A DNA stretch of 64,000 bases from Kitagawia praeruptora (lineage: Eukaryota; Streptophyta; Magnoliopsida; Apiales; Apiaceae), in contig CM075345.1 in the NCBI GenBank assembly GCA_037693485.1, positions 81,722,001 to 81,786,000 of the forward strand. The letters run 5' to 3'. Under the pieces are notes generated by a model. It saw only the letters and a program-made list of their open reading frames with translations. It made no database searches and was not told where the DNA came from. The position numbers and the translations under genes were made by a program. Every line of letters begins with the position of its first letter. Within the stretch, counting starts at the first letter, position 1. This document shows positions 11,066-20,400 of the stretch, piece after piece.

Positions 11066-11475
11066 GCTGATCATGCTAGAACTGTGGTTGATATTCTAGC
11101 AGAAGATGGAAAACCAGTTATCATTGACATGGTCAGTATGTGCTCCAACTTCTAATTAGTTGATTGGCCTCTTTTAAGGATTTATATCATGTATGCAACC
11201 CTTCTAGTTATATTTTAAGCCCCTTGTAAACTTTGTTTTAATTTTGTCAAGACTTTGTATAAAACATTACTTATTGGGTTCTCTCTTTAGGGTCAACTTG
11301 GAGATGGTATTGTTTTCAAGGTTAGTCAGGTGTTTTATATCAGGGCAACTCTTTTTGGTTACTGTCCTCTATGTAGTTTCTTATTCCTTTATCATGCATA
11401 TCAATTTTTAGGTAGATTATGTTGGCTCCATTAAGGATGCAGAGAAACTTCTATAAAGGACTATAGGAGTTGCCA
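11066..11475 (+). pseudogene. Unidentified three-exon captured gene fragment
   Basis: Three short segments with good splice signals read in a continuous phase: 11066-11131 (HARTVVDILAEDGKPVIIDM near its end), 11291-11320 (GQLGDGIVFK) and 11412 onward (VDYVGSIKDAEKLL, then a TAA in frame at about 11453). Acceptors GCAG, TTTAG and TTTTTAG and donors GTCAGT and GTTAGT are present. The phase and codon pattern suggest a genuine gene fragment. I do not recognise the family. It lies between the TIC32-like and MORC pieces and could belong to a third captured gene. Confidence 0.5.
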
Positions 11476-11630
11476 GGTTCTACACTTACTCTAGGTTCTT
11501 TTGTTTAAAAAAGTGCATCTGCCTTCTTTTGCATGCTGGTTCCTGAGTTTCACAGACAGGCACACCACATATGCCTCTTTATTCTTGCTTAATTGTGCTT
11601 TGATCTATAACAGTTTCATTCTCATATCCT

Positions 11631-12584
11631 GATTGATTTTAATGACTTTTTAGACCTGCTTGTTCTTCACTTATAAAAGCTTTAAATACGAAGAACCTAA
11701 TACGTTAATTCTTCCTGCAGGAGTATGCCTACATCAGCTGTTGAACCCAATCCTCTGTTATTAAATCATGATATTAAATCATGAGTATTCTTCCTGGCGT
11801 ATATTTCTTAATATAGGTTCTCGGTTCCTTAAAGAATTATATACCTTCATTCTCTTTTTCTTTTCCATACTCTTCTTCATGCTTTTGTTATGCTGGCAGC
11901 TCCTTCTAATAATGTTAAAAAAACTCTTACAAGAATTATGTGATTATGGGATGTTCTGATCATGCTGCTACAGTTTTCTTCCTGGTCTGTTAACTCTGAG
12001 TTGTACCTGGCATTTTTTTTTTATGGAATTTTCTACTGTATTGCCCTCCTGTATTTAAATTGTTCAGCTTCCTTTCATTGCATAAACACTAAAATCTGTG
12101 TTTGTCTGATTGATTTTAATGACTTTTTAGACCTGCTTGTTCTTCACTTATAAAAGCTTTAAATACGAAGAACCTAATACGTTAATTCTTCCTGCAGGAG
12201 TATGCCTACATCAGCTGTTGAACCCAATCCTCTGTTATTAAATCATGATATTAAATCATGAGTATTCTTCCTGGCGTATATTTCTTAATATAGGTTCTCG
12301 GTTCCTTAAAGAATTATATACCTTCATTCTCTTTTTCTTTTCCATACTCTTCTTCATGCTTTTGTTATGCTGGCAGCTCCTTCTAATAATGTTAAAAAAA
12401 CCCCTTACAAGAATTATGTGATTATGGGATGTTCTGATCATGCTGCTACAGTTTTCTTCCTGGTCTGTTAACTCTGAGTTGTACCTGGCATTTTTTTTTT
12501 ATGGAATTTTCTACTGTATTGCCCTCCTGTATTTAAATTGTTCAGCTTCCTTTCATTGCATAAACACTAAAATCTGTGTTTGTC
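11631..12584. repeat. Tandem duplication of a 477-bp segment inside the CACTA element
   Basis: The segment 11631-12107, starting GATTGATTTTAATGACTTTT, is repeated head-to-tail at 12108-12584 with only a few changes, for example ACTCTTACAAG versus ACCCCTTACAAG. A 31-base part around GTTGAACCCAATCCTCTG recurs a third time at about 13447-13477. ORFs of about 60 aa in both copies are not genes. Confidence 0.93.
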
Positions 12585-12597
12585 TTATTATTTTCAG

Positions 12598-12843
12598 CCA
12601 TTCTGGCGAATTGTAAGTTTCACAGATAGTAGAGGCAGAGGGGTTGTTGGTAAAATCAAAATTCTGTTGATGCTGCATTTTATTAAAATTGAGTTTGGTC
12701 TATGTTCTTGATTTGTATTTATCTTTTCTAGGTGTCCTTGAAGCAAATTTTATTGAGCCTAGCCACAACAAACAAGACTTTGAGAAAACTAATGTTTTCC
12801 AAAAGCTTGAAGTCCGCTTAAAAGAAATGACTTGGGAATACTG
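12598..12843 (+). pseudogene. MORC (microrchidia) ATPase fragment, two exons
   Basis: Exon 12598-12649 follows TTATTTTCAG and starts PFWRIVSF, ending GRGVVG with donor GTAAAA. Exon 12732-12843 follows TTTTCTAG and continues VLEANFIEPSHNKQDFEKTN, ending in EYW at donor GTAAGC. Together they match the S5-fold region just after the GHKL ATPase core of plant MORC proteins, which act in nuclear gene silencing and chromatin compaction. The spliced phase across the 82-bp intron is correct. Only about 55 residues are present, so this is a captured piece. It keeps its intron, so capture was at the DNA level and not through a retrotransposed mRNA. Confidence 0.85.
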
Positions 12844-13245
12844 GTAAGCTTATAGTGAACTGCAACTGAACATTGAACTTTTATTTCCAGTTTAAGCGCA
12901 ATAAACAATCAGTGTTTTAAACTTGAACCTAGAGATAGTTGCCATGGAAGTTCAGATATATTAGCTAAACTTATTCTTTTAAACACACTACACGAATAAA
13001 AAATGACATAAATGAAACAATTAAGTATATTTCATTTTCTTATTGTGCTGTGGAGAAAACGGTTTCCTGCCAACGGGAAACAGTATATTGACCAGGAATG
13101 GATGTGTCTTAATAACACAAATCCGGTAGAGCTTACAGTCTTACAGAGTGAGGCTAAAGGCCAGGCTATAGCTTAGTCCTTTATTCAAGAATTATGAACT
13201 GGGTCCTACACGGGAGAAGACTAATTCAATGCTGATCGCCATGTT
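12844..13245. other. CACTA interior: intron-like DNA after the MORC piece
   Basis: No coding sequence is visible. The segment follows the MORC donor at 12844 and may be the captured intron. Confidence 0.35.
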
Positions 13246-13254
13246 TTTGCCATA

Positions 13255-13447
13255 GTTATTAAATCGTCGATATCTCGTCGATATATCGACGAAATATCGT
13301 CATCTCGCTCTGGCAACGAGATGAAGGAGGACCGATATTTTGCCGAAATGGGCGAGATATCGTCGAGATATGACGAAAAATGGATATTTCGGTCCACGAC
13401 CGAAATGGAGCGATATGACGAGTTAATAAAATGGAGCGATATACCTG
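13255..13447. repeat. Palindrome-rich TCGTCGATATATCGACGA segment
   Basis: Overlapping inverted repeats built on TCGTCGATAT, ATATCGACGA and GAGATATCGTCGAGATAT fill about 190 bp, so both strands show short open frames (78-79 aa). These frames reflect the symmetry and are not genes. The segment abuts the third copy of the GTTGAACCCAATCCTCTG repeat at 13447 and may be a small inserted element of its own. Confidence 0.6.
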
Positions 13448-13867
13448 TTGAACCCAATCCTCTGTTATTAAATCATGCATTCCAACTATACACACATTCC
13501 CATTATAAATACTTACATAAGTTATTGAGTTTAAAAGGTTGCAATTTAGTATTTACATAAGTTATTTTGTGTTGTATGCTTTTTTGTTTATGTTTTTGTG
13601 ACATAATCTGTTTATGATTTTGTGTTGTACTAGATATATGCTTTTGTGTACAATGATGAATTAATTGAGGCTATTATGTGTTACAGATCGAAATTGTGTG
13701 TAGCTGTTCGTTAATATTATATGCTGGAGGTTAGTCAGTAGGATTTAGTTTCCTTGTTCTTTTGGCCTTTATAATACTCTCATTTGTATCATTAATCTTT
13801 TGTATATCTGTAATATCTGGTACGATTTTGACTAAATTGGCTTTATGGTTTTAGATTTCTTAATCGA

Positions 13868-13975
13868 CTAGTGAGTACCCTGGAAGAAAAGAACATGAAG
13901 TGAAGATGAAAGAGGCATTGAAGGATTTGGAAGTGAGACGCATAGAGCTTCAGAATTCCAGGGTCTTCGTTTGAA
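13868..13975 (+). pseudogene. Possible captured terminal exon
   Basis: After CGACTAG, about 33 codons read EYPGRKEHEVKMKEALKDLE and end RVFV then TGA, followed by T/A-rich 3'-UTR-like DNA. The composition is helical and charged. No family is recognised. It could be the last exon of one of the captured genes. Confidence 0.3.
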
Positions 13976-14154
13976 ATATTTTGTAATATTTTTTAGTATT
14001 TCTTTTTTGAATTCCCTTTTGTAGTTTGAAACTACTAGCTTTTTAGATAATAAATCTAATATTTGTTGGCATGGGATAATTGATTATAATCTGGTATTTG
14101 TTGGTGTGAGACAAGTTTACTGAAATTGCGATTTAATTTTTTTTTATAAAAAAT

Positions 14155-14540
14155 TGACTTTAAGCGTCGGTTGTTTCAATGACCGACGCCTTTGATCTGA
14201 CCTTTAGCGTCGGTTGTTTCAATAACGGACGCCTTTGACATGACTTTTAGCGTCGGTTGTGCCCTTAACCGACGCCTTTGACATGACTTTTAGCGTCGGT
14301 TGTTTAAATGACCGACGCTTATAACAGACTTTTAGCATCGGTTGTTTAAATGACCGACGCCTATAACAGACTTTTAGCGTCGGTTCTTTAACTGACCGAC
14401 GCCTATAATTGACTTTCAGCGTCGCCATTTTGACCGACGCTATAGGCCTATACCTATAGCGTCGCCTTCATATACTACGCCCAATAACCGACGCCTAATG
14501 TCTATTTTGACTGACGCTAAAAGCCTATTCTGTACTAGTG
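14155..14540. repeat. Right subterminal repeat array of the CACTA element
   Basis: About eight units of TTTAGCGTCGGTTGTTT followed by ACCGACGCCT, with period about 60 bp, lead to the terminal CACTA repeat. The 69-aa minus-strand ORF here is an artefact of the repeats. Confidence 0.88.
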
Positions 14541-14716
14541 TAGACTCTATAAGTACAGTTACACAACTAGGATTTGATGCCTACTACAAGTACAATACAA
14601 ACAGAAACTCTACAACTAGAGGTTCCCTTAGTTAAGAGGTCATGTAAGTAATGCAAAGCATTACAAACAATTAGGCTTGTTATTAGATGTATACAGACAT
14701 GCCTCTTTAACTAACA

Positions 14717-14729
14717 ATCTCCCCTAAAT
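14717..14729 (-). promoter_or_regulatory. Polypurine tract of the SIRE-like element
   Basis: On the minus strand AATTTAGGGGAGAT directly precedes the 3' LTR start (TGTTAG at 14716), the expected primer site for plus-strand DNA synthesis. Confidence 0.8.
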
Positions 14730-14866
14730 TGTGAGTGAGACCCTTAGTCACAATTTCATGTTTGATAACAAGCCTAACATACATAAAGATAAAACTTTCA
14801 CAGTACAGGTATGTAGATTGATTGAGGAAAGTACGTAGAAGTGTTCTTACAAGTTATGAGAAACTA

Positions 14867-17800
14867 CTAGCCATATCCTTTTGGATTCATCTCTTGAGCT
14901 TTGGCTTGCAGATTCTCATTTTTCATTTTCTCCTCAGCTTCTTTGGCTTTCTTCTTTGCATTTTCCTCCATGGCAAGAATAATGTCTTCCATTGCAGTGA
15001 GTTCTTCAATTAGAGGGGAGCCTGATAAATCCTTAAGTACTTCATTCAGCTGTTTCTCAGAATAGGAACTGATGTAGTCCATTCTAATCTTTACATTTCT
15101 ACCATATTTCTTGTACTCAATGATGTAAGGATTAAACTTGACTCTACACAGACCCATAGCTCTCAATTCATCAGCCTTAGTTTCCATTGCAGCAAACTCC
15201 TCCTCCTTTTTCTTTAGTAGCTCCTCACTGTTCTTTCTCATTTCTGCCTGCTGATCTCTCTTCATTTTGACAAAGTCAATTAACTCCAGCTTCCATACCC
15301 TTTCCACTCTGTCTTCAAAATCCAACATTGCAATTATTCTTTCTATGTCATATAGCTTGCCCTAGTGCTGACATGTTCCTTGTCTGAATTTCTTCTGTCT
15401 TCCATCAGTATATTTTATTTCAAGAAAGTCATCAACAATGGCAACATGATAGATTTTTTGAGCCCATATGAACTGCAGTTGATCTTCATCATAGATTTCA
15501 TCCAGAGGTGGTAGGTTCAATCCTGGAATTATTGTCAGTGCCTTTGACTTCGATATCTTCACCCTTCTTGCAGCATGCTTAAATTTACTCCTCCTTGAAT
15601 GATTGCTAGGCAGAAACTTATGACCCTTGTTGGTAGACCATAGTAGTATTCCATTAGCAGTTTGCTTTCTGAAACATACACATGGTTTCTTGACTTGAAT
15701 CTTCTCCTCTTCTTGAGGTGGCAAAACAGTTACAGAAGCCATCGAATCAGATTTTGGTAGGTCATTACTAACAGTATTCACCCTAGACTCAGAGCCTTGT
15801 GTTGTGGTGAGGTTACTGCTAGCAATGCCTAAGGCTTGCTGTTTTCCAATTTTCCTCTCATAGACTTTTCCTTGGTCATCACCATCTTTCTTATTCTTGT
15901 CATCCTTCTTCTTCTTCTCATCTTCATCACCCTTATCTCTCCTGTGATGTCTCCTCCTCCCATCACTTTTGTCTTCAGAGTCATCATCCTTATTTCTCCT
16001 AGGTTGAGCCCTCTCTGGAGTTTCACCAGTTGCTATAAAAGATCTGAGAATGTGCAGTGCTTCAATTTCTTCAGCATTTCTGGTTCCAACCTTCTTCTGT
16101 AGTTGATCAATGATAGCAATGACAAGTCTGTGATTTCGAGAAGTGAGATAATGGGGAATGACCAATTGCTTGATGTCTTCAATTTTGGTGCCAGACTGAT
16201 AGATGATTGTCCATGGCTTCTTGATCACTTCTGGCAGCCTTGAAGGTTGGCCATTCCTCAAATCATCAAACAGACTTTTGTTGTTCTCATTTCTCTTTTC
16301 AATAAGCTCAAGTATGGCATCTATCTCTGAGTGTTTTAGGGCTTGTAGAGTCTTGTATGTTAGATGCCATATCTTTGATTTAGATATCATCACTATCTCC
16401 TTGAACCATAGATTATTGGCTTTCTTGGGGATGACAGTGATGTAGTCAATCTGCTCCTTCAACTCCCTCAGATATAACTGAGTGTCACCAGCCTGTTCCC
16501 TTGTGGCTTTCAGAAACTCCAAGAAGGCTTTATCATGATAAACATTTGAGTTAACAACTTCTTGTAGCTTGGCCTCAGTAATTACTTTGACTTCTATAGG
16601 CTTGGCACTTTCAGATATGGAGGATGGAGGTTTGTCAGATGGCATACTCCCTGCAACCACTTTGGTTGTGATAGATTGCTTCTGGCCACCAGGAGTAATG
16701 ACATGCACAGTTGGTAGAGTAACAACTAGCAGTGAGGTAGGAGGCTCATCAACCTTAGTTTTTCCTTTGCCTGGCACATGAGTTGGAGATTTATTTGCCC
16801 TTTGGTGATCACCCTCTCTTAACTTTATCCCTTTTTCCTTGGGTTTCTCCCCCTTAGTATTTGAATTCCTTGTCCTCTTCTCCCCCTTAGGCTTGTTGTC
16901 AGGCACAGAGGCTTTAGAAGTGACCTTTGGGGTGGAAGATTCTTCAGGGAGAGGAAGACCCATATGCTTCATCATAGCAGCCAACATAGATTGTTGATGC
17001 AGAAGAACATCAGCTGTGGTGGTTGCTTGAGTGTCCAACTGATCATTGAGAAGTGCAACCTTGTCTGTAAGATGAGCATTGGACTTAGTGAGAGTAGCCA
17101 CCTCCTTTTCAAGAGTATCCACTTTAGTGAATAGCTCATGTGCCCTGAAACCAGAGAGTGATTGATCCTTGAGTCTCTGGACTTCATACTTGGTCATGTC
17201 ATGAACAGGGACCTCAGTTACCAGCTTATCCCCATATTGATTCTTGAACAGTGTTCTCAGCATGGCATTTGAGTCTGTGGTTTGATCAGACAGAGATTGA
17301 AACTTATGCCCCAGCCCTGTGACAGTATCCTTGAGAAGGGCCAAGCCATTGTCCATTTTGATACAGCTAGACTTGCAGGCTAGAATTTCCTTGACCACAG
17401 TTTCCAGTTGAGGGAATTTGGAATCAAAAACCCTTTTTAGCTCATGCACCTCCTTGGTTGTGGCTGTACACACTTCTGTGACTTCTGTCTTTAGACCCTT
17501 GCCAAGGTAGAGTGCAGCCTTGAGAATTCCCTTGTAACTGTCATTGACTGCTTCATACACAGCACTAGGGGTGAGAGAATTGGCATTGGACCCTAGTGAA
17601 GTGATGTACTCTTCTCTGAGGTACTGTAGGCCTTCTGAGAGAGGAATGTCATACTTTCCTTGAAGCCAGGCATCTATATTGCCTTCTCTCTCAGACTCAT
17701 CCACAATTTTGGCCTGTTGTTGCTCCACATCCTCTTTATGGCACAGGAGAATAGCTTCATAGTCAGGATTTGGCAGGTTGGCAGTGAGGAGGTGCTGTGC

Positions 17801-18752
17801 AATCTTTGTGAACTCAGGAATCTGATCCACAATTAAGCTTTGAAGTGCTTCAACCGTCAATTGTTGTGGAACAGACCCTGATCCTGAAGCACTGTCATGG
17901 TGCACAGGCTTCAGCCATTGTGACATAAAGTCAGAGCTAGAGCTAGGCAAGCTAGACTCCTCAGTTACAGATGCAACTTCTGCAACCGGATGGAAAGACT
18001 CTACTACTGGTGTCTCCACAGAAGTGGGATGAGTTACACAGCAGTTGACACAGGCACAGAGTCTCTAGTGAAAACTAGTGGAACCTCTGTGTTTGTGATG
18101 GTGTCATTAGGAGATGCCCCAGCATGCATTCCCTCACCATCTAAATGTGGGTCCTGGGTGGTGAACAGGGTGTCATGCACCAAGTCACTTGAGTTCATTG
18201 GCTCATCAAGAGAAAAGAATTCTTGATGATCAATGCCTTGCTCCTCAATTGCTTGAGTTGCAGGCTGCAAAGAAATATGAGATGAAGATTCTGGAAGAGT
18301 AGTGTGTTGTAGAGTAGATTTTGGCAACTCCCCCTGAGAGATAGAGGGAGTTTCAAGTATGATGTGCTCTCCACTCAGTGTTGTGCCAGCCTTATCACTC
18401 CCATGTGCTGACTCAGTACAAGAATGTGCATTGGGGAGGATGCTTGATTCTATAGATGCACCCTGTTGAGAGGACACATCTAGTGAGCTATTTGCCCCTG
18501 ATTTTACAACTTCAGCCATTTGTGTGACTGAAGAGGTGGTCTTAGTTTTCTTCTTCTTCTTTGGCCTTAGTAAGGGTGACTCTGGTTCCTCACTTTCTAG
18601 ACCTAGTTCAACAGCTAATGCTGCTTCAGATAAAATATTTAAGGGTGCAGACATTACTTCCTTTCTCTTCTTTTTACTAACATCACCCTTTTGAGAGGAT
18701 GATGCAGTTGGCTCAGTGTGTGATAAAGTGTTTGGTTGAGAGGGTTGGTTAG
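14867..18752 (-). pseudogene. SIRE accessory ORF, C-terminal part (broken)
   Basis: This is the long ORF that many SIRE/Maximus elements carry between pol and the 3' LTR (the 'env-like' position). It continues in frame from the N-terminal part at 27302-28183, from which it is separated by the Athila-like insertion. The frame runs 18747-18034 and meets a TAA, shifts frame, then runs 18019-15362 (885 codons, ending in TAG at 15362-15364) and on in the same frame to 14867. Visible parts: a KKKKKTKTT basic patch, Ser/Thr-rich acidic stretches, a Lys/Glu/Arg-rich segment with KDDKNKKDGDDQG near 15.9 kb, and a C-terminal coiled coil (EELLKKKEEEFAAMETKADE). No transmembrane helix or signal peptide is evident, which argues against a typical envelope glycoprotein. 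Function unknown. Confidence 0.75.
18748..18752. repeat. Target-site duplication GTTAG (left copy) of the Athila-like element
   Basis: GTTAG precedes the LTR start TGATAAG; the second copy lies at 27302-27306. Taking one copy out restores the reading frame of the SIRE accessory ORF. Confidence 0.95.
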
Positions 18753-20260
18753 TGATAAGTGGAGTTTATATCCACTTGGAGCATTCTAAATCGGCTTAAA
18801 TTGATTGTCTTGGACTCAAGTTTCTTGTAGTTTTGATGTGTTTTGCTTAGTTGTGCAGGTTTACGAGAATGTTGATTAAGGTGGATGCTTCTATAATTTT
18901 TTTTGGGAATTAATTGATTAAAATTCGGATTTTCTGGGAAGGCTGCGCAGCTTACACTATTTTGGCCATATCTGGAGTTCTGTAAGTCCGTTTTCAGCGA
19001 TCTTACTGCCCACGCGAAGCTTGAGAGATTTTTTACAACCTGGGATAGGAAGCACGTGCAAGTAATATGTTGATTAAAATTGCGCGCCTGTTCTAGTTAA
19101 AGAAGGCTGGGAATTTACTATTTTGCCCTTTTCAAGTTCTAATTATATTCCGGGCAGGTTTTAGCACCTTAATTAAATTCTAATTGTAATAGAAGATAAA
19201 TTCTTGCTGGGCAAGAAATCTAGAGCCTATAAAAACACATCTAAGCATTGTAATAGAGATACACATTATCATAGTTTTATTATTTGTAACCTAGCTTAGA
19301 TCTGCAAGGGAGAAAAGGAGAGAAGGATTCAACGCTCGTGACAAGCAACGGATCTAGATCTACTTCATCTTTTGTGTTACTTTGGATTATAGATTTGTTT
19401 TCTTAACTCTTTGTTTTATTAATATTATTGCTTCTTTTATTCATATCTTGTTATTTACCATGTTTTCATCAAATCCCATGGTGACGAAAGGTTTAATTAT
19501 GAACTAATCGTTGTCATGGGATCCTAGTGGATTTATCTATGTAGCTTAGTAGTTTGCATGCCTTAAAGATTTATGTGTGGTGAATTCTTGATATCATCGT
19601 ATGGTTAATCTTAATGCTTTTAGATGCGTAGCTAACATCTAAATTGAATTGTTAATCTCTTGTGAAGCGAGAGTGGATCTTGAGATTTAGAACTTGCCAT
19701 GCTAGCATAGGTTCATAATTGTTTATCAATATGATTCGTGGGTGAGATGAAAATACTTATACTGCCCTATGTGATCTAAGTGGATAACTTGTGCTTCAAC
19801 CTTTATGTTTTCAAATTCTATAGAGATATAGGGTCTAAACATAATAGGTGCCTATTTATCTTCTATCGCTTTTGTGGATGTATGTGTAGATTGGTACTAG
19901 TATACCGAGAGGTAACTTTTACTCTTTTCGTGTTATCCGATCAGATATCAAAACCATCGCATGTTTTAATTAAAGGCTGCAACTCTAAGTAAAGTAGATG
20001 ATGAAACTAGGATTCCATGTTTTATTCTCATATTAGTAATTCGATTTTAATCTCTTAATTAGTTAATCTTTAGTTTGATAATTAATTTAGTAGTTAATAA
20101 AAATCCAATTTGTTATTTGTCTTAGCAGTGGATAAAAACCATACATCGGTGCATAGGTACATTAATTGAATTGAACACCATTCTAGATCTCTGTGGGAAC
20201 GAACTTGATTTAATCATATATTACTTGTGACAACGTGCGCTTGCGTAATTTTGCATAACA
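18753..20260 (+). repeat. 5' LTR of the Athila-like element
   Basis: 1508 bp, TG...CA ended, same length as the right LTR. The 70-aa ORF inside it is present in both LTRs and is not coding for a known product. Confidence 0.95.
19229..19236 (+). promoter_or_regulatory. TATA box in the Athila-like LTR
   Basis: TATAAAAA within GAGCCTATAAAAACACATC, about 480 bp from the LTR start. The right LTR has the same site at 26269-26276. The U3/R position is consistent with the element's promoter. Confidence 0.6.
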
Positions 20261-20266
20261 AGTTTT

Positions 20267-20284
20267 TGGCGCCGCTGCCTGGGA
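20267..20284 (+). promoter_or_regulatory. Primer-binding site of the Athila-like element
   Basis: TGGCGCCGCTGCCTGGGA lies six bases after the LTR end at 20260. This TGGCGCCGTTGCC-type site is characteristic of Athila/Tat-group plant gypsy elements. Confidence 0.85.
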
Positions 20285-20400
20285 TCATCGGTGTTTTTAT
20301 TTTAGTTTATGTGCTTGTCATCAGTGGTCGTTAGCGTTCTCTGACTCGGATTCTTATTTAGGTTGTTTGTTTCGTGGTGTTTGCAGGTACTTAGGTTTGT

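Larger units (their letters stand above)
8756..14540. mobile_element. Non-autonomous CACTA (En/Spm) element carrying host gene fragments
   Basis: The left terminus is CACTAGTACAGAATGGGCTT and the right terminus, reverse-complemented, is CACTAGTACAGAATAGGCTT. The flanking 3-bp duplication TAG lies at 8753-8755 and 14541-14543, while the other LTR has a single TAG at this position. Subterminal regions of about 400 bp carry arrays of GCGTCGGTT motifs. No transposase (TNPD/TNPA-like) sequence was found in its 5.8 kb, so it needs a helper. The interior holds intron-containing pieces of a TIC32-like dehydrogenase and a MORC gene, an unidentified exon series and a 477-bp tandem duplication. It is a gene-capturing ('Pack-CACTA'-like) element. 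Confidence 0.93.
7629..14716 (-). repeat. 3' LTR of the SIRE-like element, split by a CACTA element
   Basis: The LTR occupies 7629-8755 and resumes at 14544, ending with ...CTAACA at 14716. Without the CACTA insert and its extra TAG it is about 1.3 kb and aligns along its length with the other LTR at 31964-33263. The 8.2-8.65 kb part is crowded with ATATCGAAT and TTCTCGAA motifs. Overlapping ORFs of 77-139 aa there are products of this repeat structure. Confidence 0.92.

Noticed and set aside
13221..13560. Three 78-79 aa ORFs on both strands
   Set aside because: They arise from palindromic DNA; mirror-image frames open together.
15836..16781. Plus-strand ORFs of 70-88 aa at 15836, 16203 and 16569
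   Set aside because: Antisense shadows of the accessory ORF.
14867..18654. Envelope glycoprotein in the SIRE-like element
   Set aside because: No signal peptide, transmembrane segment or fusion-peptide-like region is evident; only the position is env-like.
19780..19992. 70-aa ORF repeated at 26821
   Set aside because: Present in both LTRs of the Athila-like element, in non-coding sequence.
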